A stretch of DNA of 21,843 bases from a virus. Below the pieces are notes generated by a model, which saw nothing but the letters and a program-made list of their open reading frames with translations, was not told the DNA's origin and searched no databases. The position numbers were made by a program, and so were the translations under genes. This document shows positions 1 through 10,300 of this stretch, piece by piece (the first letter of the stretch is position 1; every line of letters begins with the position of its first letter). The DNA lies in the IMG/VR virus record IMGVR_UViG_3300042459_000243, positions 1 through 21,843 of that record. One strand, given 5' to 3'.

Positions 1-2296
1 ATCTAGTAATACTAAATCCTCTATAACCTCTATTCTTAAAGTGATATAAAAGTCTTGGTTTATTATTCTCCGCCAATATAGGCATACCATAAAATACACA
101 AGCCATCAATACATCTTCAAAAAATATTTCAGCAGTCTTTGGTCTTGCAACATACTCTAAAAAGAACGTGTTATTCGGTGCATTTGAAAAACTAAGACCT
201 GTAAGTCCGTGTAATGCTCCTTTAGACGCTCTGTTTGTATCTTCATCATAAGAACCATCTTTTCTAACTCCTTCCACTGTTCCTGATATATCGTATGTAT
301 CACAACCAAAAGAACCTATATCTCCATTCAAAGGGTGTTTTGAATACCCTCCGAAATTATTTCTCATTTCAAATTTGTTTCTCATCTCCTCTGGAGGAAT
401 CCAAGAAACCTTAAACCTACCTTTTTCATTAGGATGCCACTCAACAATAGTATCTTTTATTCCATCTTTCCATTGGAAATTACCAGTAACTATTCTTTTC
501 TCAGCCTCGTGGTCTTCATTAATTTTTACTTGCTCTAATATCTTTTCGATATTAAATGTTGACTGAAGAAGCTCGTCTCTGAACGCTTCATCTATTGTCA
601 TTGGAAATGCTCTTAACTCTTCGTTATAAGCAATATCACTTTCTTTTCTTTTACTACTTCTTTTAGCCTCTAAAAACTGAACACTTCCAACTGTCTTTTT
701 GTCTCCGTGAACATTGATGAATGAATCTCCTTTTTCAACAAGTTCGTGACACACACCATACCTGTCAGTAAATTCCTCCATATTTTTATGTGCAGGTAAG
801 AAGTAACAATACAAACCAGAAGGAGTCCTTCCAGTTATGCTATTTCTTTTGCTTATCTTAGATGCCTTATATAATCTATAAAACTCTTCACCACCTTTAT
901 TCATTGCATTTACCGTTGAACCAATAAATGCCTTACCAACTACTTTACCACCCGTATCAAATGTAGGTGACACCTGGCCCCAGTGTTTCTCGTAGTTAGC
1001 TGGCCTTGTCCATTTAGATGCCTCATCACCTAAATATCTATACATTCTCTGTCCATCATAAGACGAATCTTTTGTTGGCTGATAATCTATAAATGTATTT
1101 AGGTAGTCATCTGTATTTGTGTCTTTATTCTTTTTAAAACTTTTACTTCTATCTGTTGGTTTTGCAAACTCCAAGAAGTTCTTACTATCTTCTGAACCCT
1201 TTACAACTGGTTTAAAGAAGAAAGGTAAATTTAAATAACCGTATCTTAATTTGGAAAATGCCATTTTTGCATCTTCGTCTGATTTAGATGTCATACCTAT
1301 CCTAGCATTTGCTGTTGAGGTAGAATCGTTAAGCAACTGACATATTATCTGATAAGTAAAACCAGTACGTCTTGACTTAACAAATAATTCACCTAAACAT
1401 CTTGGGTCTACAATACAAGCCTCTGTAAAATAGAACATATCTCTCTGAGCAGTTCTAAAATCCATATAAGTACCTGTATCCTCCATTTTAACCCAGTTAA
1501 GTGCAAAGTAGTGAGTTCCAGTTAGATATTCAGCTTTACCATTATTCATAAACCAAATACCCTCTCTTCTTCTCCTAAACTCCTCTATTATATACTCGGT
1601 ATATGCCTCTGCATTATCTTGAGACAATCCACTTGGCGGCTCTTGCCTTCTCCAATACTGATTCTCTTTCTTTTCATTCCAAAACAAAATGTCTTTTCTA
1701 TATGGAATCTTAGGTAGTGTAATCTTTAAATCACCAACACTAATAACATCTCCTTTAGTTCCTTTCGGATCTATCATTACAGAATCGTTATCAGAGTCAT
1801 ACCACTCTTTGTAGTAGTTCTTTTTAGGTAAGAACTCACCAGTAGCAAACTTCTCTGGATACCCTCTTTTAAATTCATTCTCCTTCAGATTAATCTTGTC
1901 AGAATCTATTTGCATTCTAAGCTCAATTAACGAGGAATCAATTTCTATAATTGCTTGATGAATTGATGGTTTTACCGATATAGCTAAGTGGTGTTTCGAT
2001 GGATCTAACTCATCGTAGTCTATCTTGGCTCTAAGAGCCTCTCTAAGCACGTTTAAGGCAATATCTCCAGCCTTAACAAGTCTTACTACGTATTTCTTAA
2101 ATTTATCCTCAGAAGGCGAATTTGCACTATTCTGCCATCTTAATAATAATTCTTTTCCGTACTTAAATGAATCGACTTTTGCTTTTACAATTGTTTTTAC
2201 TTTGTCTGGCTCAATTATAGACATATCTGTATCATACTCCAATCCTTCGATTACAGTTTCTACAGCTATCTCTATGTCATTACTAAGTCCAATCAT
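1..2296 (-). CDS. terL: Terminase large subunit (C-terminus cut by window edge)
   Basis: This is the ATP-driven DNA-packaging motor and nuclease, which moves phage DNA into the prohead through the portal. The first 765 codons are visible and still open at base 1. The ATPase half shows VKSRRTGFT at residues 306-314, a loop in the Walker A position; LGDE with D424 and E425 as Walker B and catalytic glutamate; and IGSTV about 40 residues later as the coupling motif. PMTIDEAF then leads into the RNase H-like nuclease half, where GCDTYD (D666) is the likely first metal-binding aspartate. Upstream, the segment around WFMNNGKAEYLTGTHYF recalls crAss-like and marine-phage terminases (from memory). 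The start overlaps the stop of the upstream gene as ATGA (2293-2296), which indicates translational coupling. The Walker A loop lacks the usual lysine after its glycine. The identification is firm; the lineage is inferred. Confidence 0.93.
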   Translation of the reverse strand, partial: MIGLSNDIEIAVETVIEGLEYDTDMSIIEPDKVKTIVKAKVDSFKYGKELLLRWQNSANSPSEDKFKKYVVRLVKAGDIALNVLREALRAKIDYDELDPSKHHLAISVKPSIHQAIIEIDSSLIELRMQIDSDKINLKENEFKRGYPEKFATGEFLPKKNYYKEWYDSDNDSVMIDPKGTKGDVISVGDLKITLPKIPYRKDILFWNEKKENQYWRRQEPPSGLSQDNAEAYTEYIIEEFRRRREGIWFMNNGKAEYLTGTHYFALNWVKMEDTGTYMDFRTAQRDMFYFTEACIVDPRCLGELFVKSRRTGFTYQIICQLLNDSTSTANARIGMTSKSDEDAKMAFSKLRYGYLNLPFFFKPVVKGSEDSKNFLEFAKPTDRSKSFKKNKDTNTDDYLNTFIDYQPTKDSSYDGQRMYRYLGDEASKWTRPANYEKHWGQVSPTFDTGGKVVGKAFIGSTVNAMNKGGEEFYRLYKASKISKRNSITGRTPSGLYCYFLPAHKNMEEFTDRYGVCHELVEKGDSFINVHGDKKTVGSVQFLEAKRSSKRKESDIAYNEELRAFPMTIDEAFRDELLQSTFNIEKILEQVKINEDHEAEKRIVTGNFQWKDGIKDTIVEWHPNEKGRFKVSWIPPEEMRNKFEMRNNFGGYSKHPLNGDIGSFGCDTYDISGTVEGVRKDGSYDEDTNRASKGALHGLTGLSFSNAPNNTFFLEYVARPKTAEIFFEDVLMACVFYGMPILAENNKPRLLYHFKNRGYRGFSITR

Positions 2297-2835
2297 AAGT
2301 GAAGTATAATTCTATTTTGATTAATCATATATAACTTCTCGTCAAATATGTTAAATTCGTATTCAGAATCTTTTTTAACACCAACTAAAGAACCATTCTC
2401 TATTGATGTCATATTTTTATTTTTGTACTTTAACGTACATATTTGCTCGTTCTCCTTGTAACCTTCGTACTTGTCTTCAATATACGTTGGCTCTATAAAA
2501 CAAAATGGAGGCAGAGCTATCTTACTTCCGTCATTTTTAATTACCATATAAGCTAACTCTTTCTCAACATAGAACAAATCATCTTCTATGTGATACTTAC
2601 TCTCTAAAGGAAATCCTTGATTGTTATACTGAATTCTAAATGTATTGTGATGTACAATTAATAAATCAGAAACTTCTACATCTCCTTCATAGCCAATAGG
2701 AGTAGATACAACCTCTGCAATTCTTTGCGTAAAGTTGTGGTCTTCAACAGATATATTTAATACCAATCCATTGGAGTTGTTTGAGTACCTCTCACTATTG
2801 AAAGGTCTCACTATGAAATAATGTGGACTTCTCAT
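2293..2835 (-). CDS. Putative tandem GroES-fold (co-chaperonin-like) protein
   Basis: The protein has 180 residues and no certain family. Residues 6-100 follow the GroES layout: an opening strand YFIVRP, a polar loop ending in NGLVL (compare GGIVL of the GroES mobile loop), IAEVVSTP in the place of GEVLAVG, VEVSDLLIVHH in the place of VKVGDIVIF, and a closing DDLFYVEKELAYMVI. Residues 109-180 appear to repeat the plan, from FCFIEP to GSLVGVKKDSEYEFNIFDEK and a closing hydrophobic strand; SEYEF...EKLY is a phrase I associate with GroES-like phage proteins. It sits directly before the terminase with a 4-base stop-start overlap, so the two are probably made together. It might assist terminase or capsid folding, or be a structural protein that borrowed the fold. 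The fold assignment is inferred from the pattern alone. Confidence 0.5.
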   Translation of the reverse strand: MRSPHYFIVRPFNSERYSNNSNGLVLNISVEDHNFTQRIAEVVSTPIGYEGDVEVSDLLIVHHNTFRIQYNNQGFPLESKYHIEDDLFYVEKELAYMVIKNDGSKIALPPFCFIEPTYIEDKYEGYKENEQICTLKYKNKNMTSIENGSLVGVKKDSEYEFNIFDEKLYMINQNRIILHL

Positions 2836-2839
2836 AAGA

Positions 2840-3064
2840 TTATAATTGCGTATAGTATTCTATATGAATTATGTTGCTTATGTTAAATGACTTCCATATA
2901 GCTTTTACATCGCTATCTATTTCCTTTACATAGATGTCAAAGAACATTCCTTCTTTTATTATATCTGAAACAACGCCTGAACCACCGAAAACATTGCTGT
3001 CAACTTGGTAATGCATTATGTTGTTGTTATCCATTTTAACGGATATTTTCCTTACTAAACTCAT
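2840..3064 (-). CDS. Hypothetical small protein before the terminase pair
   Basis: The product has 74 residues and I do not recognise it. It is a compact sequence of alternating hydrophobic and charged residues (VRKISVKMD near the start, IIHIEYYTQL at the end), which suggests a small beta-rich domain. No membrane segment, signal peptide or catalytic motif is visible. It is the first gene after a TATCTTTG promoter element and is followed after four bases by the 180-residue GroES-like gene and then terL. It therefore probably leads a three-gene packaging transcript. Its start ATG follows an A/T-only leader without a Shine-Dalgarno sequence, as is usual in Bacteroidota. Confidence 0.75.
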   Translation of the reverse strand: MSLVRKISVKMDNNNIMHYQVDSNVFGGSGVVSDIIKEGMFFDIYVKEIDSDVKAIWKSFNISNIIHIEYYTQL

Positions 3065-3090
3065 ATTAAATTAAATTAAAAAAATATATG

Positions 3091-3098
3091 CAAAGATA
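3091..3098 (-). promoter_or_regulatory. Promoter -7 element TATCTTTG upstream of the terL group
   Basis: Read on the minus strand the sequence is TATCTTTGCA, a full match to the Bacteroidota -7 element TANNTTTG. It lies about 27 bases before the ATG at 3064 and directly after the stop of the upstream gene. I see no clear TTTG at the -33 position. It would drive the 74-residue gene, the GroES-like gene and terL. Confidence 0.6.
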
Positions 3099-3099
3099 C

Positions 3100-3648
3100 T
3101 TAAAATATAGGAATACCTACTCCTAGCGAAATATAAGGTTTTGTATTTTGAATATCATATCCAACACCACCCTTAAGTAAAAACTTATTTTTTATATTCC
3201 AATCAACACCAATGTTTATTTGATTGTTGGTATTGTAAGATGGAGATAAGAACAATCTACTATTATCTCTGTATTTTGTTACTGTCTTTTCTATTATAGA
3301 GTCTTGACATTCTATTGTGGCACAAAAATCCAAAAGATCTCCAGTTGTTGTTATATGAGCAACACCCTTTGATCTATTACCTATTATTGGTTGAGTATAC
3401 ATTCTAGCTTCAATAGAAGTTGTATCTGGTTTATCTAAGTAAACAACAGATGTATCGGTCTTTCTAATAAATACCTTTTTGTATTTTGTAACTACAGCTC
3501 CTTTTATTCTTAAGGTATCATTTACCTTTACAACTCTAGTGGTGACTACAATCTTATCTTTTTTTCTACTACCTTCACAAAATTGCAATAGGGCTGCACA
3601 AAGTGCAAACCCTATTACTAATGATATTAAGTGGCTTCTATTCGGCAT
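3100..3648 (-). CDS. Membrane-anchored protein with beta-rich C-terminus, spanin candidate
   Basis: This 182-residue protein has a short basic N-terminus, a hydrophobic segment at about residues 7-23 (LISLVIGFALCAALLQF) and a cysteine at 24, then a charged stretch. The last 50 residues alternate polar and hydrophobic residues in strand-like blocks (INIGVDWNI, LLKGGVGYD, YISLGVGIPIF) and end in phenylalanine, as outer-membrane beta proteins often do. An N-terminal anchor with a C-terminal envelope-facing domain would suit a spanin, which disrupts the outer membrane at lysis, or another envelope-facing phage protein. The cysteine context (LQFC) is a poor lipobox, so I do not call a lipoprotein. 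Its start overlaps the preceding gene by 11 bases. The role is inferred from topology only. Confidence 0.6.
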   Translation of the reverse strand: MPNRSHLISLVIGFALCAALLQFCEGSRKKDKIVVTTRVVKVNDTLRIKGAVVTKYKKVFIRKTDTSVVYLDKPDTTSIEARMYTQPIIGNRSKGVAHITTTGDLLDFCATIECQDSIIEKTVTKYRDNSRLFLSPSYNTNNQINIGVDWNIKNKFLLKGGVGYDIQNTKPYISLGVGIPIF

Positions 3649-3886
3649 CTGTTACTTCTTCTACCTCTTTTTCTTTGATTTCACCAGTAGAGATGTCTAT
3701 AGTGCAATCACCATATTTTTCAAACAATTCTTTAGAAAATTCTTCATTTTCTTTAGCCACAACTAAAAGTTGGTCTAATAAAAGTTTCTTTTGAAATTCA
3801 ACAGCTCCTACTTCAAATTGAAGTTTTTCACCAGTTGTTTTCAATTCCACAATTCTCTCTAATTCTTTTTCTTCTAATTTTTTCAT
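3638..3886 (-). CDS. Small coiled-coil phage protein
   Basis: The product has 82 residues, starting MKKLEEKELERIVELK. Residues 1-60 are rich in Leu, Glu and Lys with heptad-like spacing and should form a helix or coiled coil. The C-terminus carries EKYGDCTIDISTGEI, close to an EKYG-x-TIDxxTGE ending I recall in small proteins of marine phages near tail genes, whose function is not known. The ATG at 3886 is chosen over an in-frame TTG at 3913 because that TTG is part of the TATATTTG promoter element. The stop overlaps the start of the membrane-anchored gene by 11 bases. Confidence 0.75.
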   Translation of the reverse strand: MKKLEEKELERIVELKTTGEKLQFEVGAVEFQKKLLLDQLLVVAKENEEFSKELFEKYGDCTIDISTGEIKEKEVEEVTDAE

Positions 3887-3910
3887 TTTATTATTAATTA
3901 AATTTAAATG

Positions 3911-3918
3911 CAAATATA
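3911..3918 (-). promoter_or_regulatory. Promoter -7 element TATATTTG
   Basis: The minus-strand sequence TATATTTGCA matches TANNTTTG and lies 25 bases before the ATG of the coiled-coil gene at 3886, just past the stop of the upstream gene. A -33 TTTG is not evident. It probably gives a separate transcript for the coiled-coil and membrane-anchored genes. Confidence 0.55.
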
Positions 3919-3925
3919 GTGTTTT

Positions 3926-4321
3926 TTATTTAACTTCTTCAGTTAAAGTTTCTTCAATCTCTTCTTCAATTACAACCTCTTCCTCTACAACAATCTCTTC
4001 TTTGTTTGCAAAAGGAGCTGGTAAAGTTACTTGAACTGGGTTTATAATTAAATTGATTTGAGATAAAATGTTTTCTTGCATAGCTTCAACATCCATTGTA
4101 GCTTCCATCCATCCAATAACTTGCTCTTCACTAAGTTCTGGGTATGGAGTAAAAGCGTCAGGAGTAGGTTCTCCTACTGATTGCGCACCATACATACTTG
4201 CAGTAATACCAGCTTCATCTGTTCCTTCGTATATCCAGTGAACTGTAGTTACTACTTTTTCTAATCCTTCCTGATCCACTTTACAATCGAAAGCTGGAAA
4301 AGTCCATTTGTAATTAATCAT
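3926..4321 (-). CDS. Fibre-associated small phage protein with acidic tail
   Basis: The protein has 131 residues. Its N-terminal part (YKWTFPAFDCKVDQEGLEKV, then VHWIYEGTDE, YGAQSVGEP, TPYPELSEEQVIGWME) matches a family I recall from marine and Bacteroidota phages that usually lies next to tail-fibre genes and has no proven function. The last 25 residues are almost all Glu, Val and Ile (EEEVVIEEEIEETLTEE), an acidic tail that may mimic nucleic acid or bind a basic partner. It follows the giant fibre gene after 11 bases, so a role in fibre assembly or as a small virion protein is plausible but unproven. Confidence 0.7.
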   Translation of the reverse strand: MINYKWTFPAFDCKVDQEGLEKVVTTVHWIYEGTDEAGITASMYGAQSVGEPTPDAFTPYPELSEEQVIGWMEATMDVEAMQENILSQINLIINPVQVTLPAPFANKEEIVVEEEVVIEEEIEETLTEEVK

Positions 4322-4332
4322 AGTTTATTTAT

Positions 4333-7300
4333 TTATTTGTTTTCTAATTTATTTATTCTTTCTTCTAACTGAGTTATTTTATCTATAGCTTCTTGTAATG
4401 CAGCTGTCAATAAAGGAACAATTTTAGAATGATCTATACCTTGATACTTAGGTTTTCCATCTTTATCTAATTCGTCTTTTACCCCAACAACAGCCGCTGG
4501 TATAACTTCTTGAACTTCGTGTGCTATAAATCCATCTACAATTATATCAGGTCTATTTATAAAATTAAAGTTTACTGGTTTAAGCAGTTTTAATCTATCT
4601 AAAGCCCCATCTATTTTTACTACATTCTCTTTTAATCTGTAATCAGAAGATGTATTGTAGCTAGTTGAAGAACCATCGTAATTTATGCTTCCAACATTTG
4701 AACCTGCATTGTTTTCAAAATTTATAAGTCCAGCGCCAAAAAGAGGGTTCTCATTAACTTGAATGGTCATAGCTCTTTGTCCTTCAATAGTTTCCCTAAC
4801 GTGAACCCTTGCGTTTGGACTAGAAGTGTTAATACCAATATAACCATCTCCGTCTATTAGCATTGAGTCACTACTTCCTCTTCTAAATATCGTATTATTG
4901 TTAGCCCCAACATCTATTATCCCAGCCGCAGAAAAAACATCGCATATTAAATCCATTGACATAGCCACTATTCCTGTATCGTGGTTAACTCTAATTGTTG
5001 GAGAAACTAAAGAATCTGTGCCTTTGACCTCAAGGTTTGTAGAAGGTGTTGATGTTCCAATACCAATATTTCCTCCGCTAGTTACCCTCATTTTCTCAGA
5101 GCCGTTTGTCCAAAGAGATATAGGATTTCCTCCTGCCTGTGTAATAATCATACCACCAGTTTGACCTGAACCCGAGCTTACAAATGATGTTGACGGGAAT
5201 GCTAAATTAGTAGAAGGATAGCTTCTTAGGTCAATTCCATTACCAGAATTATTAAATGCTCCTACAAACGCATAAGCTGATCCGCCAGTACTTAAATTTC
5301 TAGACACTATTCCATTAGCCCCATTTGTTGTATAATCAACAACAAGTTTATTTCCAGGGCTTGTGCTTCCAATTCCTACGTTACCTGAATCATCTATTAC
5401 CATTCTACTGGCACTTCTCTCGTCGTATATGTAGAATTTAGTGTCTCCAGATCTCAGTCCTGTTGACCATATGTAATCTCCTGATCTATTGTAATATGTT
5501 CTAGCAGCCGTTGTGCCATCTATATTTACACCTACACTTGTTCCGTATACGTGCAATTTTTCATTTGGAGCAGTAGTGCCAATTCCAACATTGCCTGATG
5601 GGGAAATGTACATTGGGACTGTAAATGTAGTTCCGTTATACAAATACCAAGTAAAACTACCATTTGATGTGTTATTGGTTGATAAAAAGTAACTGGCTCC
5701 TCCGTTGTGTCCAATATCAAGAAATTGATTTGTTCCGTCTAAATCTTGAATTCTAACCACAGATTCACCGCTAGCGGATACGTGAAGTTTACTTTGAGGG
5801 CTTGTTGTTCCAATACCCACATTACCTGTTTCAGTAACCCTAACTTTTGAAGTCGAGTTAGTATATATATCAAATGGAGAATTAGTATATGTTCCTATAA
5901 GTCCTCCAGTAGAAGTTATTGAAGCTGCTACCCTAACGTCTGTTCCACCTGTTCTAGCAACTCTAAGCACAGATGTCCCTGAGGCTGGCTGTATATCTAA
6001 TAATGCAGTTGGACTTGTTGTGCCAATACCAACGTTTCCTGCGGATGTAATACGCATCTTCTCAGAACTTGCGTTATTTGCAGGATGAGTATAAAATGTC
6101 ATTGCTGTCGCAGCTGTAGAGGTGCTTTCTACGTGTGTACCTATTCTGTTAAGAGTTTCAGAATCTACTTGTGAAGAAATAAATGGAGTGTCTGTACCAT
6201 TTGACCACACAGTCGCTACGCTAAGTTTTGTTATAGGACTTGTTGTTCCTATACCCACATTGCCATCCCCTCTAATAGTTAAATATGTTCCTTGATCATA
6301 GGTACTATTGTATAGGCCGCCAAAGAACATAGATGTTTTTGAAGATCCGTCATAAGAAGTCCATATTTTACCTGTAATACCGCTGCCGTCGTGCCAAGTT
6401 ATCGCTCCTCTTTGTGCGTTTGTTATATCATAATTAACACCTAATCTCAGCAATTCAGATGATGTATTTTGAAACCCAACTGCCAATAAAGAACCAGGGC
6501 TAGTTGTTCCAATACCCACATTACCTGATGAGGTGATACGCATACGTTCGGTATTTGTAGCCCCTGTAAAGAATGTTATTTTACCACTTCCGTATTCTTG
6601 AGCAAGTCTTAACTCCTCATTTCCTGCGTCTTGTTGTATATATGATCCACCACCAACTTCTAACTTTGTAACATACGTTGATGGGTATTTTATTGCAAGT
6701 CTTTGATACACAGAAGAATAAACGTCTAATTGGCCATTTGGACTCGTTGTTCCAATACCTACGTTACCACCTGCTGTAATATTAAGTATTTTATTTACAA
6801 AAGAACCACCAGTATCATTGCCAATATGGAATGTACTACTATTAGTAGCAGTTACACCAATTTTCCAGGTATTTATTCCTGGATGGTCAATAGCATAAGA
6901 ACCTGCTGTACTCCCTAGTGTAGATGTTGTTAAAACTGTTCCAGCAACCTCTAATTTAGCGGTTGGACTACTCGTACCAATTCCTACGTTGCCAGAGGAG
7001 GTAATACGCATTCTTTCAGAACCAACAGTTGCAAAAGCTAAAACTCCTAATGCAGTTTGTGCATTTAATAGTACGCCAGCATCGCTATTACCAGAATTAA
7101 ATGTTGAAATAACAAGCCCCCTATCATTATTTTGACCAGAGAATGTAGCAACAGCTCCGTTAAGAATTCCTCCAAGAACGTGTAATCTATTTGTTGGTGT
7201 GCTTGTTCCAATACCTATGTTGCCGTCATTTTTTATATAAATCCTATCAGTAAATGTACTACCTGTTTGGGTAGTAGATTGTAAAATAGCAAAATCTCCA

Positions 7301-10300
7301 TATACGTTATAATCATTATTAACTAACCAGCTTCTGCTTGAAGTATTTGCATTGTAATTAATTAAAAGACCCCCTTGGGTTGTGCCAGCCCCATTGCTTC
7401 CTTGAACTTGAACTCTTGCACTAAATCTACCGTCACCTACCACATCTAATTTAGCAGCTGGACTTGTTGTTCCAATACCGACATTGCCTGATGAAGTAAT
7501 ACGCATACGCTCTGATCCAGACGTATTTATAGCAAGTACCCCATCAGCAGGATAGTTTATAGAAGCTGACTCTGATACGCCGTTTCTACCTATTCTAAGT
7601 ATCTCCCCGTAAGTTGCTTGACGTAATATTCTAGCTGGCAACGCATCATAAGAACCAACTATATCTATCTTTGCTCCTGGACTTGTTGTCCCAATACCTA
7701 CGTTACCCGTTGAAGTAATACGCATTCTCTCGTTTCTACTCCCAAAAGAAGTAAAGAATTTTAGATTGGCTACATTTACTCCTACTCCTTCCCAATCTGA
7801 TTCTACTCCTGCCCAAGCATTTAAATACCCAGGCTCATTTGTTCCAAATCTTAAAGAACCCCAAGTTCCTGTGTTTCTTCTAATTGATATATCCCCTGAT
7901 GAAACTTCTAACTTTTCAGACGGACTTATAGTTCCTATACCTACGTTAGTGCCATTATCATAAATTAATGAATTACCTAAGGTACTTGCTGTGGTGAATT
8001 TAGAAACGTAATTTGTTGTACCTGATATTGCTGCTGTTGATCCAGAGCTTCCTGTAATGCTAGTAGCTAAAGGCTTATATGTTAAGACGCTTACGTCTGT
8101 GCAATCAGAGATGTTAGCATCGGTCCAAGTCCATCCGCTTGAATAGTTTGCTTGATAATTACTACTATAAACACTTTCCACATAAAGTTTTGACCAATAT
8201 GGTGGAGATGGAAGATAAATAACTACAAATCCACTTGCGTCTTTTGCTAAACTAACAGTTGGACTCCAAGCTCCATTTGATATTATTGTTTCACTCCAAA
8301 AAGTCTCTAAATAATAGTGCCATCCAAGTGATAAAGATACCATTTGTTCTGATCCATAAGCAAAGCCTTTTATATTTACTGTAAAATCAGCTCCTCCAGA
8401 AGCAAAAGGTATTGTTGTATTAATTCTTACTTGTGTTTGATTATTGACATTTATATCAAGAATCCCAAGCGATAGTTTTTTACCTCCAGCCGACACTATT
8501 CCTGTTGCAGCAATATTTCCAGACACGTCAAGTTTAGCGCTAGGAATCGTTGTTCCTATACCTACATTGCCTGCTGAGGTAATACGCATTCTTTCTGTAT
8601 CGTTGGTATGAAAAATAGTAGCAGTATTTTCATAATTCCTTACATACGCATCACTTGCAGATGATAATTGTAATTGAAAACCATCTCCCAAACCATATCC
8701 ACTATTTGCATCTTGAATTGCTATAATTGAATTTCCTGCACTACCCCCAACTACAAATTTTCTATTTATGTCAGTAGTTCCTATACCTACGTTGCCAGTT
8801 GTTGTAATACGCATACGCTCCCCTGAAGCAACTCCATCATAAGTAGAAAACAATAAGTTACCAGTGGTTGCTCCAGATACCGCTATTTGTGCATATCCAC
8901 CTGAACTATTACCAAAGGCTAAAGCGTTTGCGCCATTTATACGAGCTCTACCGTTAATAACAAATTTATCAGAAGGTGCTGTATCACCAATTCCTACGTT
9001 ACCATTTTCTTTAATTGAAATTCTATAGTCCCCTAAAGAATTATATATATACATTCCTTTACCAGAATCAATTGATCCGTCAGAACCTATCTGCCAATTT
9101 CCTCCGCCTGAGGAAGCGTTGAAAATAAAAGAATTAGCTTTTGCAACACCACTAACGTCAAGTTTTTGTGAAGGCGAACTCGTTCCAATACCAACGTTGC
9201 CTTCATACGTCAAAGTCATTTTTGTATTGGATGTACTTACATTTGAGCTATCGTTACTTCCTTCTAATGCAAATTGCAAATTACCTCTTCCAGCTCCATC
9301 TCTACTTATAAAATAGATTGCCCCTTTTTGGTAAGAATTTCCTGTATATCCAAATGTTACTCCAGAATATTCGCCAGGAGTTCCTATATTATAATTCAAT
9401 AATCCTAACGTATATGAATTACTTCTGTCAACTGTTAAAGGAAAGTTTGGGCTACTTGTCCCAATACCTACGTTACCTGCAGAAGTAATACGCATCTTTT
9501 CAGTTGAATTTGACGAAACAACTAAATCGTGATTTGAAAAAGTACCTAAAAATCCAGCAGTTGCAGAAATTTGCATTCTTAAATCAACTGTTCCATTTGT
9601 AGTTTGAATAATTCCACCTGTTGTTGGGTTATAAACAGTAAATCCAGTGTATCCACTTGCTGAAATTGGCGAACTTGTCCCAATACCTACGTTTCCACCT
9701 GATGGATTTAAACTTAATTGTCTTGCTGTACCATTTGATAACGCTCCTTGAATAGAAGGTTCTCCTGCTGAATCTAATCCAATATAAACTCTTCTATTAC
9801 CTGAATCATATCCAGTAATAAAAGAATACCCAGCTCCATCTACTTGCAATTTAGTAGCTGGACTACTTGTTCCTATTCCCACATTACCTGCTGAAGTAAT
9901 TATCATTTTCTCACTTGGAGAAGTTGAACCTGCTGGTGTTGTTTGGAAAGATAAATAACCAGGTGTGCTGGTCGATGTCCAAGCATCTTGTGAGAAGGAG
10001 TATATCTGACTTCCTACTTGATACGTTGTGCCTGTTGAATATCCTCTAAATCTATAAGCTCCTAATGAAACACCGCTCGTATTTGGTATAAAGTTTCTAT
10101 TGCTATTAAAGAATGAAAATGAACCTGATGTAGTAACAGAAGCATCTCCGTCAAAAACCTCTAGCCTGGAAGTAGGACTTGTGGTTCCAATCCCTACGTT
10201 ATTTGTCGACCCGTTAATTGTAATTTGTGTTCCATCACATCCAAAATAGGCGTTTCCACTATAAGCATCAATAGTTGCTGTTCCGTTTGTATTTTGACCT

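Noticed and set aside
3100-3648. Lipoprotein signal at Cys24 of the spanin candidate
   Set aside because: LQFC does not match the lipobox, where a small residue is expected before Cys; membrane anchoring is all that can be supported.
3887-3913. In-frame TTG at 3913 extending the coiled-coil protein
   Set aside because: It forms the end of the TATATTTG promoter element; ATG 3886 follows a typical A/T-rich leader.
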